Below the pieces are notes generated by a model, which saw only the letters and a list, made by a program, of their open reading frames with translations, made no database searches and was not told the origin of the DNA. This document shows positions 31,187 through 39,395 of a stretch of DNA of 45,287 nucleotides, piece by piece. The first letter of the stretch is position 1. Each line of letters begins with the position of its first letter. The stretch covers positions 1 through 45,287 of the forward strand of contig JADLAK010000053.1 of assembly GCA_020848275.1 (NCBI GenBank). The letters run 5' to 3'. Origin of the DNA: Planctomycetota bacterium. GTDB lineage: Bacteria > Planctomycetota > UBA8742 > UBA2392. Made by a program: the position numbers and the translations under genes.

Positions 31187-33475
31187 ATGCCGCGCACGGT
31201 CGCCATCATTGTCGCGACGTTTATCCTCGCCCTCGGCGCCGTGTTCTGGCTCGACCCGCGCACGCCGTCATATCGTTCGCGCTACGCCGACAGCGCGACC
31301 CGCGACATACTGGCCGGCTGGCAGCGCGATCTTCGGGGTTGGCCGGCTGCGCCGCGTTATCGGCGCTTTGACGCCCTGGTGGCGCGCGAGCAAGCCAGGC
31401 CAGCGCCGCCGCAACAGTGGCCCGCCCCGGAATTCGCGGGCAGCTATGAATTCGGCAAGTTCCTCTACCGCGTCGAGGTCTACTTTTACGCAGACCGCAT
31501 CTTGTTCATGTCCTGGGGAAGCGACGAACAGGACGACATCGGCGGAGCATGGATGGCTGTCGGCGAAGGCCGGCGGCGCGCCGACGGCACCTGGTTCGGC
31601 ATCTGGTCGTGTCTTGACTTGACGCGTCAAGTCAGCAACGGCGGCGGCGCGTTCTTCGAGTTCAGCCCCGACCGCCGCCGTTTTCACGCTCGCTACTACC
31701 ACGACACCATGCCCTTTGGCGAAGCCGCCATCGAGGAAGGAGACGGCGTGCTGGTCGGGCGCGGCGGCATCGAGGCCACGCAGCCGCTGGAGGGGCGCGT
31801 CCAGACCTGGGTCGACGCGCTCAAGGCCGCGCCGGGGCGTCCGTTCACGCTGTGGGGCCGCGTGGTCGATGAACAGGGCCGTGGCGTTGAGGGCGCGGCC
31901 GTGAAGCGCCGCGCGGCGGGCGAAATCGAAACTACCACCGACGCGCGCGGGTTCTTCAGGCTTTCGTTCGAGCAGATCGAACAACTGACGCTGATCAGCG
32001 CGGGAAAGCTTGGATATGCCAACGGAACGGTTGTACTGGAGCAAAAGACGGCCTTTCGCGCGACGGGGCCTGATCAGCGCATGGCGGCGCTGGCGACAAT
32101 CACCCTGCGCGAAGTCGACCGCACCGACCACCGCGATTACGAATTCGTCTCGCCGCATCCCTCGGACGGACCCCCCGAGGCGCTGCAATGCGCGAACTGC
32201 CACAACCGCGCCTACGCCGAATGGAAGGAGTCGCGCCACTCCACCATGGCGCGCAATCCGTGGCTGCGCGCGGCCTTTGAAAAGGACGCGCGACCGTCAG
32301 CCATTGCCGCGGGCCGCCCCGACGATCTCTGCACGCCTTGCCATTCGCCGAGCCTTGCGGCGACGCTCGACAAATTCGAGTTCGGCGGCAAGACGTTGCT
32401 CGACGCAACGGGCGTGCACCTTGACGGCAACCACTGCGATTTCTGCCACAAGATCGAGGCCGTGACGTCGCCGCAACGCGCGGGCATGGCGGGCTCGATC
32501 CGGCTGCTGCGGCCAAACCCGGCCGATGACACCTTTCCCGGTGATATCAAACGTGTGTTCGGCCCGTTGCCGGACGTGACCTTCCTTTATATGGGCGCGT
32601 GCTACAACCCGCTGTTCGAGACCGGCATGTTGTGCGCGGGCTGCCACGAGCACACGCTGGAGGGCGGGCTTGTCGGCCAGGGCACCTACAGCGAATGGTC
32701 GCGCACGAAATATTCGCGGCCGGGGCCGGACTACAAGGAGTGCCAGGGCTGCCACATGCCGGTATACCGGCGCGGCGAGCTCGTCAAAGTGCCGCAGGGC
32801 GACGGCACGTTCCTCGAGGCCGCCAGCGGCGATGTCTCGCTGGACGAATACCGAAACAACGGCACGGAGATCGCCAAGAGCGGCACGCGCTACCGCCCCC
32901 TCAAGGAGGCGCACAAACATTCGTTCATCGGCACCGAGGACCGCAGCTTCCTGCAATCGGGCGTAAGCATGACCGTCAAGACCGAGCGCACGTTCGGCAT
33001 CCTGAAGCTGCGCGTGAAGCTAGAAAACATCGGCGCCGGCCACGCGATCCCGACTGGGCATGGGCTCAAGCGCCTGATGCTCCTTGTCGACGGCGGCTCA
33101 GAGCCCGACGCAGGGTTCCTGCTTTCCGACGACGACCGCGTTGGCGAGGCCGCGCGTGCACACAGCGGCATCGTGATTGGCCGCCGCTTCAAGGGCCAAT
33201 CGCTCGAGGCCGTCCTCAACAACGAAAAATTGATCGAGGACAGTTGGGCGATTCCGTTTTGGCGTGCGTCGGGCGAGTCGCAGGATATTCGTCTCTGGCC
33301 CGGCGAACCGCGCGAATTCACGTTTACGCTGCCCGATGACCCGAGTTACCGCGTGAAACTGGTGCTGCGGCGCGCGCCGACGAATCTTCTGCGGGCGCAC
33401 GGCATGCTGGCTTCCAGCGCGCGCGTTGCCGGCGCGCCGTTGGACACCGTCATTCACCAATGGCCTGCGCGGTAG
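31187..33475 (+). CDS. Pentaheme cytochrome c with carboxypeptidase-regulatory-like domain
   Basis: A 762-residue exported protein. An uncleaved anchor or signal lies at 5-22. Residues 30-210 are an unrecognised beta-rich domain; a carboxypeptidase-regulatory-like beta fold is seen at about 220-280 (GRVVDEQGRGVEGAAV). Five CxxCH haem sites follow: CANCH near 335, CTPCH near 382, CDFCH near 418, CAGCH near 484 and CQGCH near 520. Extra His residues near them could be distal ligands. The layout recalls cytochrome c554-type proteins, but the C-terminal 200 residues are again beta-rich (ENIGAGHAIPTGHGLKRLML). Likely a periplasmic or surface electron carrier. A beta-barrel-like gene follows after 61 nt. 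Confidence 0.9.
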   Translation: MPRTVAIIVATFILALGAVFWLDPRTPSYRSRYADSATRDILAGWQRDLRGWPAAPRYRRFDALVAREQARPAPPQQWPAPEFAGSYEFGKFLYRVEVYFYADRILFMSWGSDEQDDIGGAWMAVGEGRRRADGTWFGIWSCLDLTRQVSNGGGAFFEFSPDRRRFHARYYHDTMPFGEAAIEEGDGVLVGRGGIEATQPLEGRVQTWVDALKAAPGRPFTLWGRVVDEQGRGVEGAAVKRRAAGEIETTTDARGFFRLSFEQIEQLTLISAGKLGYANGTVVLEQKTAFRATGPDQRMAALATITLREVDRTDHRDYEFVSPHPSDGPPEALQCANCHNRAYAEWKESRHSTMARNPWLRAAFEKDARPSAIAAGRPDDLCTPCHSPSLAATLDKFEFGGKTLLDATGVHLDGNHCDFCHKIEAVTSPQRAGMAGSIRLLRPNPADDTFPGDIKRVFGPLPDVTFLYMGACYNPLFETGMLCAGCHEHTLEGGLVGQGTYSEWSRTKYSRPGPDYKECQGCHMPVYRRGELVKVPQGDGTFLEAASGDVSLDEYRNNGTEIAKSGTRYRPLKEAHKHSFIGTEDRSFLQSGVSMTVKTERTFGILKLRVKLENIGAGHAIPTGHGLKRLMLLVDGGSEPDAGFLLSDDDRVGEAARAHSGIVIGRRFKGQSLEAVLNNEKLIEDSWAIPFWRASGESQDIRLWPGEPREFTFTLPDDPSYRVKLVLRRAPTNLLRAHGMLASSARVAGAPLDTVIHQWPAR

Positions 33476-33536
33476 CATTGACGCGACCGCCGTGCGGCCT
33501 AGAGTGCGACCTTTCGCTGACCGGCATCCTGGGCGC

Positions 33537-34511
33537 ATGACCATTCGTCTCGACAAATTTGTTGTGATCGCGCTTGTCGCCGCGGCCTTTTGCGCGGCGC
33601 TATCGGCGGAGCCGGTGCTGAGCGGCCGACCGTTTCTTGACGACGTGCGGCAAAACGTGCTGGGCCAGGCGCGCAATGTGGACGAAAACCTAGACCCACC
33701 CAAACGCCCGCACGGCAGCGAGACCGACCGCTTCCGCGAGGCGGGCATCGGCGAGTTCAGCGTGCAGGGCGCGTTCTTTTCGCACACGCGCACCTACAAC
33801 GTGACGGACATCCGCGGGTTCGACCACCCGTGGTCGGGCAAGCTGCTTCCCAGCGCCGATTACTTCGGGCTGGGGGGCGTGTGCATCGTCGATTACCGGG
33901 TAAGCGCGGACTGGCGTATCACAGTCACGCACCGCGCAGATTTCGCCTATGGATTCCTGAACAGTCCGCGCCACGAGTCGCACTCGTTGCGCCAGTTGCC
34001 GTTTTCGCGCAACTATCGAGGCGCCTACGATCAGCAGAAGCTCAGTTTCAACCTGGGCGTCGAGATCGCGGCGCGCTGGCGCTACATGTGGATCGTGCAC
34101 GACTTCGACGCGCTGATGGCGTTTCGGCGCATCAAGATTCGCGCCTACGACACGGATTACGAGGACGACCAGCTTGGCCGCCTCGATTTCATCAAAGACC
34201 GCAAGCGCACGGATTGGGACCACATTTTCTTGTTGGGCGCGGGCGTGGGCGTGGGCTTTGAGTGGTTCTTTATCGACGAAGGCGCGCGCTTTGTGACGGT
34301 GCTGACGTGGCGGCCCTGGACTTATGTGAGCTTCCGCGACGCCAGCGGGTTTACCAACGGCTTCGAGTTCAACATGCGCTCGGCGCCCTTTGAACTCACC
34401 AACCAGATCGGCCTGTACTTCGACTTCACCTTCCAGGCGTTTTTGCCGGTCGACCACGAGTTCAACCAGATCTACCAGATGCAGTTCAGCATCGGCCTTC
34501 GCTTCAAGTAG
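33537..34511 (+). CDS. Exported beta-rich protein, possible outer-membrane barrel
   Basis: A 324-residue protein with a signal peptide (about 1-24, ending AALSA). The mature part has many aromatic, alternating strands (DWRITVTHRADFAYGF; RFVTVLTWRPWTYVSFRD; LYFDFTFQAF) and ends in FSIGLRFK, which fits a small outer-membrane barrel although the last residue is not Phe. The ATG at 33537 is taken because the signal peptide starts there; an earlier in-frame ATG would overlap the cytochrome gene. Possibly co-transcribed with the cytochrome, in which case an electron or substrate path across the outer membrane is conceivable. Confidence 0.75.
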   Translation: MTIRLDKFVVIALVAAAFCAALSAEPVLSGRPFLDDVRQNVLGQARNVDENLDPPKRPHGSETDRFREAGIGEFSVQGAFFSHTRTYNVTDIRGFDHPWSGKLLPSADYFGLGGVCIVDYRVSADWRITVTHRADFAYGFLNSPRHESHSLRQLPFSRNYRGAYDQQKLSFNLGVEIAARWRYMWIVHDFDALMAFRRIKIRAYDTDYEDDQLGRLDFIKDRKRTDWDHIFLLGAGVGVGFEWFFIDEGARFVTVLTWRPWTYVSFRDASGFTNGFEFNMRSAPFELTNQIGLYFDFTFQAFLPVDHEFNQIYQMQFSIGLRFK

Positions 34512-34531
34512 CGTGTAGGCCAACAGCGCCT

Positions 34532-34551
34532 CTCGCAGAGAACGCAGAGCG
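34532..34551. repeat. Left arm of a period-9 inverted repeat bracketing a gene
   Basis: Words CGCAGAGAA and CGCAGAGCG. It ends 2 nt from the stop codon of the orphan gene and is the inverse of the array at 35103-35129 (15 of 18 positions). Confidence 0.75.
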
Positions 34552-34552
34552 T

Positions 34553-35095
34553 CTAATGTTTCTTCCCTCGTTGACGCCAGACTTCGACCACGAAGTACGG
34601 GCCGGGCTCGGCCTTGCTTGCTGCGAGGCTAGTGGCGAAATCCAGCGCACTTTCCAGCGTGTCGAGAAGGCAATACCGGTTGGTTGGTCTTTCCCGTGCC
34701 AGATAATTGCATGAGAGTGGCGAGTGGCTGAATTCTGCATCGAACTCACGACTGACCACGTCGATGCCAAGGCAGTCAAACGAATCGTCACGTGGTTCAA
34801 CCTCGTCGCCTCTCACATCGAACGGCGCTGACCTTCCGGCGTCAAATCGGATGGGAAACACTCGATAGGCGTACAGGTCAAATTGATCCTGCTCGGCATC
34901 GGGGATGATGCTCAAAGCGAGCGCCATTGTGGAGAACACCCACCAGCTGTTATGGCGCCAGTGCTGAATCCAGTTGTCAGGAGCCTCGGAAATGCAATCG
35001 GCGACACTGGCAATTTCGGTGACACCCGGCGCTTCGAGCAGGTATGGTTGTTTTTCGGTGCGTTTGGGTATGTAGCCGATGAGAGTCGGTGTCAT
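34553..35095 (-). CDS. Orphan hypothetical protein inside inverted repeat arms
   Basis: A 180-residue soluble protein that I do not recognise. It has no signal peptide, is rich in Asp, Phe and Trp, and ends YFVVEVWRQRGKKH. It has about five cysteines without a CxxC pattern. The ATG at 35095 is chosen because GAGGG, read from the repeat arm, lies 5 nt upstream; the longer in-frame start would translate the repeat. Matching arms of a period-9 repeat flank the gene on both sides, 2 nt after the stop and 7 nt before the start. Elsewhere such arms enclose a loop of about 20-30 nt, so this looks like a gene cassette set into a repeat, or a repeat that grew around it. Confidence 0.65.
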   Translation of the reverse strand: MTPTLIGYIPKRTEKQPYLLEAPGVTEIASVADCISEAPDNWIQHWRHNSWWVFSTMALALSIIPDAEQDQFDLYAYRVFPIRFDAGRSAPFDVRGDEVEPRDDSFDCLGIDVVSREFDAEFSHSPLSCNYLARERPTNRYCLLDTLESALDFATSLAASKAEPGPYFVVEVWRQRGKKH

Positions 35096-35102
35096 CGTCG
35101 CC

Positions 35103-35129
35103 CTCTGCGACCTTTGCGCGCTCTGCGAG
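35103..35129. repeat. Right arm of a period-9 inverted repeat bracketing a gene
   Basis: Words CTCTGCGAC, CTTTGCGCG and CTCTGCGAG. It lies between the ugd stop (35139) and the orphan gene start (35095) and supplies that gene's ribosome binding site on the minus strand. Confidence 0.75.
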
Positions 35130-35138
35130 AAATGTTTT

Positions 35139-36449
35139 TTACTTTTTGGGCCGCACGTCGGGTTTGCCCACACCGATCAGCGTCAAACCCAGGTCTCCCG
35201 CGCGCTTGCGGTCGAGGCAGTTGCGGCCGTCGAAAATAATCGGCACGCGCAGGTTCGCCTTCACCTTGGCGAGGTCCGCTTCGCGGTAAACCGGCCACTC
35301 TGTGCATACAAGCAGCGCATCAGCGCCGCTGGTCGCGTCGAGCGGGTCCTTGGCGTAGTAGAGGTCCGGGTGCTGCTTCCGAACTGCGGGCATGGCTACA
35401 GGATCATGCACGCGCAGCTTTGCGCCGTCTTTGATCAGCCGCTGGACAAGCGACAGCGCGGGGGCTTCGCGGATGTCGTCGGTGTTGGGTTTGAACGCAA
35501 GGCCCCAGATCGCGAGCGTCTTGTCTTTAAGAACCCACAATTCCTTTTCGAGGCGGTCGTGGAAGCGGTCGGCCTGGCCCTTGTTCAGCGTGCTGATCAT
35601 GCGGATCGGCGACGCGTCGATGCCAAGGTCTTCGCTGATATGCGCCAGCGCCTCGACGTCTTTGGGAAAACACGAGCCGCCGTAACCGATGCCCGCGTGC
35701 AGGAAGTGAGGGCCAATGCGGTGGTCCAGCCCCATGCCCTTGGCGACTTCGTTGACGTCGGCCCCGGTGCGTTCGCACAGGCGCGAAACCCAGTTGATGA
35801 ACGAAATCTTCAGCGCGAGAAAACTGTTCGACGCATGTTTAATCAATTCTGCGCTGCCGATACTGGTGACGACAAAGGGGCACTCGTACCCCGCGTAAAC
35901 TTCGCGCAGCAGCGTTTCGGCCTTGCCGCTGTCGACGCCGATGACGATACGATCAGGTTTTAAAGTGTCCTCGATGGCGCTGCCTTCGCGCAAAAATTCG
36001 GGGTTGCTCGCGACGTCGAAGTGAACTTCGGCGCGCACGTAGCGCTGGATCGCGGCCTTCACGCGCTCGCCGGTCATGATCGGCACGGTGCTTTTTTCGA
36101 CGATCAGGCGGTAGTCGGTCAGTGTTTCGGCGATATCGCGCGCCACCTTTTCAACGTAGGTCATGTCGGCTTTGCCGCGCTCGGTGCTGGGTGTGCCGAC
36201 GCAGATGAAAATCGCCTGGCCGAATTTCACGGCCTCGGCGGTGCTGTCGGAAAAGCGCAGGCGTTTGGCGGTGTGGTGCTTTTTCAGCAGTTCCGGCAGG
36301 CCGGGCTCGAAGAACGGCACCTCGGCGTTACGCAGCTTGGCGAGTTTTTCGTTGTCGTGGTCGACGCAAAGGACCTCGTGACCCTTTTCGGCGAAGCAAA
36401 CGCCCGAGATCAAACCGACGTGGCCCGAACCAATGATCGAAATCTTCAT
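35139..36449 (-). CDS. ugd: UDP-glucose 6-dehydrogenase
   Basis: A 436-residue cytoplasmic enzyme that oxidises UDP-glucose to UDP-glucuronate with two NAD+, for surface polysaccharides. The NAD-binding GSGHVGLISGVCFAEKGHEV starts the protein. The catalytic Cys is in GYGGSCFPKD near residue 260; STVPIMTG and NPEFLREGSAIED are family signatures, and FKPNTDDIREAPAL marks the C-terminal domain. Length and order are normal. The ATG at 36449 gives the usual MKISIIG start; an upstream GTG is less likely. No nearby glycosyltransferases are seen. It follows lptD on the same strand, 149 nt away, with a repeat between. Confidence 0.97.
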   Translation of the reverse strand: MKISIIGSGHVGLISGVCFAEKGHEVLCVDHDNEKLAKLRNAEVPFFEPGLPELLKKHHTAKRLRFSDSTAEAVKFGQAIFICVGTPSTERGKADMTYVEKVARDIAETLTDYRLIVEKSTVPIMTGERVKAAIQRYVRAEVHFDVASNPEFLREGSAIEDTLKPDRIVIGVDSGKAETLLREVYAGYECPFVVTSIGSAELIKHASNSFLALKISFINWVSRLCERTGADVNEVAKGMGLDHRIGPHFLHAGIGYGGSCFPKDVEALAHISEDLGIDASPIRMISTLNKGQADRFHDRLEKELWVLKDKTLAIWGLAFKPNTDDIREAPALSLVQRLIKDGAKLRVHDPVAMPAVRKQHPDLYYAKDPLDATSGADALLVCTEWPVYREADLAKVKANLRVPIIFDGRNCLDRKRAGDLGLTLIGVGKPDVRPKK

Positions 36450-36469
36450 GCTATGCCCCGAAGTGTGAG

Positions 36470-36498
36470 CCACGAATCTACACGAATTCGCACGAATA
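36470..36498. repeat. Single-arm period-10 array (CACGAAT words)
   Basis: Three CACGAAT words at 10-bp steps. The same words occur at 43855-43881 with an inverted partner; here no partner is present. Confidence 0.8.
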
Positions 36499-36522
36499 AA
36501 AAACCGCTACTGCCAAAGCAGT

Positions 36523-36585
36523 CCACAGATGTCGCAGATGTCAAAACACAAAGCTGTTATCTGTGTGAATCTGCGACATCTGTGG
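36523..36585. repeat. Period-9 hairpin with 17 perfect bp
   Basis: CCACAGATGTCGCAGAT (36523-36539) pairs perfectly with 36569-36585 across a 29-nt loop. Each arm is two or three CACAGATGT-type words. It lies just downstream of lptD and upstream of ugd on the same strand. Confidence 0.9.
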
Positions 36586-36598
36586 TTAGCAGTTGCCT

Positions 36599-39319
36599 TT
36601 AGCGAAGCAGGTTCGAACTGCCGCGGGGGGCTTCGAAGCTTGCCGTGATGCTGACATAAAATCCCAGGCTGCCGTCGACGGCGTCGCGCACGAATACAAA
36701 GCCCAGCGTGAACAGTTCAAGCACGCGGCGATTGAGTTCAAAACGCGTGTCGCGCATCTTGCCCGTGTTCAGGTCGTATTCCTGCAACAGCCGCACGCCG
36801 TACACGTCCGACAGCGTCAGGCCGACGTTGACGCCCACCACCTCGTGGATGTTGCGCAGGCGACGGTAATAGAGCGAGCCCGTCGCGACGTCGAGCACGT
36901 CCATGCTGAAAGTCGTCCACACGCGCGAAAATTCGCCGTCGTAGAAGTCGTAAAACCCGCCGCCGGAAATCGTGAAGCCCGGCGCGGGACGCCAGACCGC
37001 GCTGGTTTCGAGCAGGCCGAAAACGCGGTCGTCGTTGTCGCGTGCGGGATGCGGACAAACGGGGATTTCAGCGGCGATCTCGAAGTAGTCGACGGTGCGG
37101 CGGGCGCTGCCTTGCCCCTGGCGCGTCTGGACGCGGTTGCGGATGCCAACGCGCACTTCGTGGAATTCATCGAGCGTATCGACGGCGTCGAAAGGAATGA
37201 ACGCGCGCTCCGGGATTTCGTCGAGGCTGTTGAAGAACACGTTGCTGTAACGCACGTAGGGTGCGATCACGTGGCGAATGCCGTCGATGTTCAAGATTGG
37301 CACGCGTACGTCGGGATAAACCGCCGAGAAAAAGGTCTGTGCGTTGAGGCCAATGAACGGCAAGAGGCGATAAAGCATGCCCGAGCGGCGCTCCTGGCCC
37401 GGCGCGAGGTCCGGGAAGGTGCCGTCGGGCGAAAGCTCAGGCCGTTCCGCGCCCTGCGGGATGGCCAGGTAATCCCGGGCAAGCGTGGCGCGCACGCCCA
37501 AAAACGGGTCGAGCGCGACAATGCCCGCGTCAATGGGCAGGTTGAACCAGGCCGAAATGTCAGCGCGCGCGGCGCCGATGCGTCGGCGCGGGTCGCCGTC
37601 AGCATGGGTGAAGCGCAGGTACGCGATTTCCGCGTGGCTGGACATCTGCAGGCCGAAGTCGCCGATCGCGGCTCTTGACACGTCAAACCCCAGCGCGGGG
37701 AGGTATTCGGTTTTGCTCTCAAAGGGACTGAGGCGCGGCGCGATGTTCAGGTAGTAGTTGAACTCGTTGTAGCGCTTGGTCATGCGGATGAAGGTATCGG
37801 TCGGCAGGTTGCGGTAGAACTCGTCTTCGTAGAACTCGCGCCGGAAGTTGCGGTCGCTGTAGTAGCCGAAAATGCCGTCAAGCTGCCAGTTGTCGCCGAA
37901 GTTTTTGGTCAGGTTGGCGTGGAATCGCCCTCGGTATTCTTTATCGAGCGGGAACCAGCCCAGGTCGCGCGCGCGTTCGCGGTCGTCTCCGCGGTCTTTG
38001 ATGAGATAACTTCGCAGGCCCGCGCGGCCATGGTCGCGAAACGGCCGGATGTTGCCCCAGTCGAGGTTCACGCCGCCGCCGACGCCGCGTTTTTCGAAGT
38101 AATCGAGCTGCGGCCCTAGCGCGAGCGGGTGAAAACTTGGCTCCGGGTCGGCGAAAAAGTCGTAGGCCGCAATGGCGTCAATGTAACTGCGCAGCGCAAA
38201 GCCAAAGCGCGAGCTGTGGGTGATGTCGAGCTGGCGCAGCGGGAAAATCGTGTCAATGTCGTATTTGTATTCCTCGACCGGCACAGTCAGCAGCGGGAAG
38301 TCGAGGATGCGCACCGACGGCCGCGTGGCGTAAATCGTGCTGCGTTCCTTGCGCAGCACAATGCGCAGGCGCTGCGCGGCCAGCGAATACGATGCGACCG
38401 CGAGCGAACTTGAGGACACGCTGCCGTCCTCGAGCAATATTTCCTGGCGCGTGTCGTCGAAACTCAGGATGCGCAGCGCGCCCGCGCGCACAAAAAAGCG
38501 CGAGCCGCGCTCCTGCGGCAGCGATTTCGGCTTGCCGGTTTTCTCGGGGATTGCGTCGTCGTTGGGCGCTGCGCCCACACGGCCCTCTACGGGGTCGTTG
38601 CGCGCTTCTTCAACGGCGTTGCCCACTCCCGCGCCGTAGCGCAGGGGTACGGGGGCCGCGCTCGCGCCTTCGCCCTCGCCCGCCGAGCTGTGGGCGCGGA
38701 CGTTGTCGAGCTTGCCCGTGAAATTGAACTTCGAGAACTTGCCGCGCGCGAAATCCAAAAACACGCGGTCGGCACGGATCACGACGTATTCGCTGCCCGC
38801 CGAATAGCGCATCCAGATGTTGCCTTCGCCGTAGATCTGGATATTGCTCGCGCCTTCCGCAAGGCCCGCAAGTGGGTCGGAAGACGGCTCCTTGCCCTCT
38901 TCGGGCTTGAACCACAACAGCGCGCGGTCGGCAAGAAGTTCGACGCGCTTGACGATGTCGGGGTCGCGTGCGTCTGCCGCTTTGCCGGTATCGCGGTAAT
39001 CCAGCCGCACGGGAAAGGGCAGCGCCACCACGTAGGGCCCGGGTTTGCCCTCGGCGGTGGTTTCCTGCCAGGTTTCGAGGAAGGTCTCGCGCTCGTCCTC
39101 GACCATGTAGGTGACTTCGAGCCGCCCCTTCGGCGCCGGTTTGGCGGCCGGCTCGGCAACGGGGCCTGCGCCCGGCTTTTCGTCGGCTTTAGCGGGCTTT
39201 GCGGCGGGCGCGGGAGTGCGCGCCGCGGGCGCGGCCTGGGCGTGAGTCCGCACCGCCAGCGGCGCGATCAACAGCGCCGCAAGCAGGCAAACTCTCAGCG
39301 CCCGCCCGATCTTGACCAT
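36599..39319 (-). CDS. lptD: LptD-like LPS-assembly outer-membrane protein
   Basis: A 906-residue protein with a signal peptide (about 1-28), an Ala/Pro/Lys-rich linker (29-65), an OstA-like jelly-roll region to about 280 (YGEGNIWMRYSAGSEYVVIRAD; LLEDGSVSSSSLAVASYSLA) and a long aromatic, barrel-like part from about 300 to the end. Order and length suit LptD, which inserts LPS into the outer leaflet. Two Cys pairs typical of the E. coli protein are not seen, and the protein does not end in Phe, so this is a divergent form. TATAAC lies 8 nt before the ATG. Works with kdsD earlier in the window in LPS biogenesis. Confidence 0.72.
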   Translation of the reverse strand: MVKIGRALRVCLLAALLIAPLAVRTHAQAAPAARTPAPAAKPAKADEKPGAGPVAEPAAKPAPKGRLEVTYMVEDERETFLETWQETTAEGKPGPYVVALPFPVRLDYRDTGKAADARDPDIVKRVELLADRALLWFKPEEGKEPSSDPLAGLAEGASNIQIYGEGNIWMRYSAGSEYVVIRADRVFLDFARGKFSKFNFTGKLDNVRAHSSAGEGEGASAAPVPLRYGAGVGNAVEEARNDPVEGRVGAAPNDDAIPEKTGKPKSLPQERGSRFFVRAGALRILSFDDTRQEILLEDGSVSSSSLAVASYSLAAQRLRIVLRKERSTIYATRPSVRILDFPLLTVPVEEYKYDIDTIFPLRQLDITHSSRFGFALRSYIDAIAAYDFFADPEPSFHPLALGPQLDYFEKRGVGGGVNLDWGNIRPFRDHGRAGLRSYLIKDRGDDRERARDLGWFPLDKEYRGRFHANLTKNFGDNWQLDGIFGYYSDRNFRREFYEDEFYRNLPTDTFIRMTKRYNEFNYYLNIAPRLSPFESKTEYLPALGFDVSRAAIGDFGLQMSSHAEIAYLRFTHADGDPRRRIGAARADISAWFNLPIDAGIVALDPFLGVRATLARDYLAIPQGAERPELSPDGTFPDLAPGQERRSGMLYRLLPFIGLNAQTFFSAVYPDVRVPILNIDGIRHVIAPYVRYSNVFFNSLDEIPERAFIPFDAVDTLDEFHEVRVGIRNRVQTRQGQGSARRTVDYFEIAAEIPVCPHPARDNDDRVFGLLETSAVWRPAPGFTISGGGFYDFYDGEFSRVWTTFSMDVLDVATGSLYYRRLRNIHEVVGVNVGLTLSDVYGVRLLQEYDLNTGKMRDTRFELNRRVLELFTLGFVFVRDAVDGSLGFYVSITASFEAPRGSSNLLR

Positions 39320-39395
39320 GGGCGGATGTTATAGAGGCCGTGCATCGCCGCGAATAGCTTGTTAGGACCGCCGTGGGCGATAGGCTTTGGAATTG

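Noticed and set aside
33537..34511. MtrB-type 28-strand porin
   Set aside because: At 324 residues it is much too short.
36470..36585. Insertion-sequence ends
   Set aside because: No transposase frame between or near the arms and no target duplication seen; words match the hairpin class.
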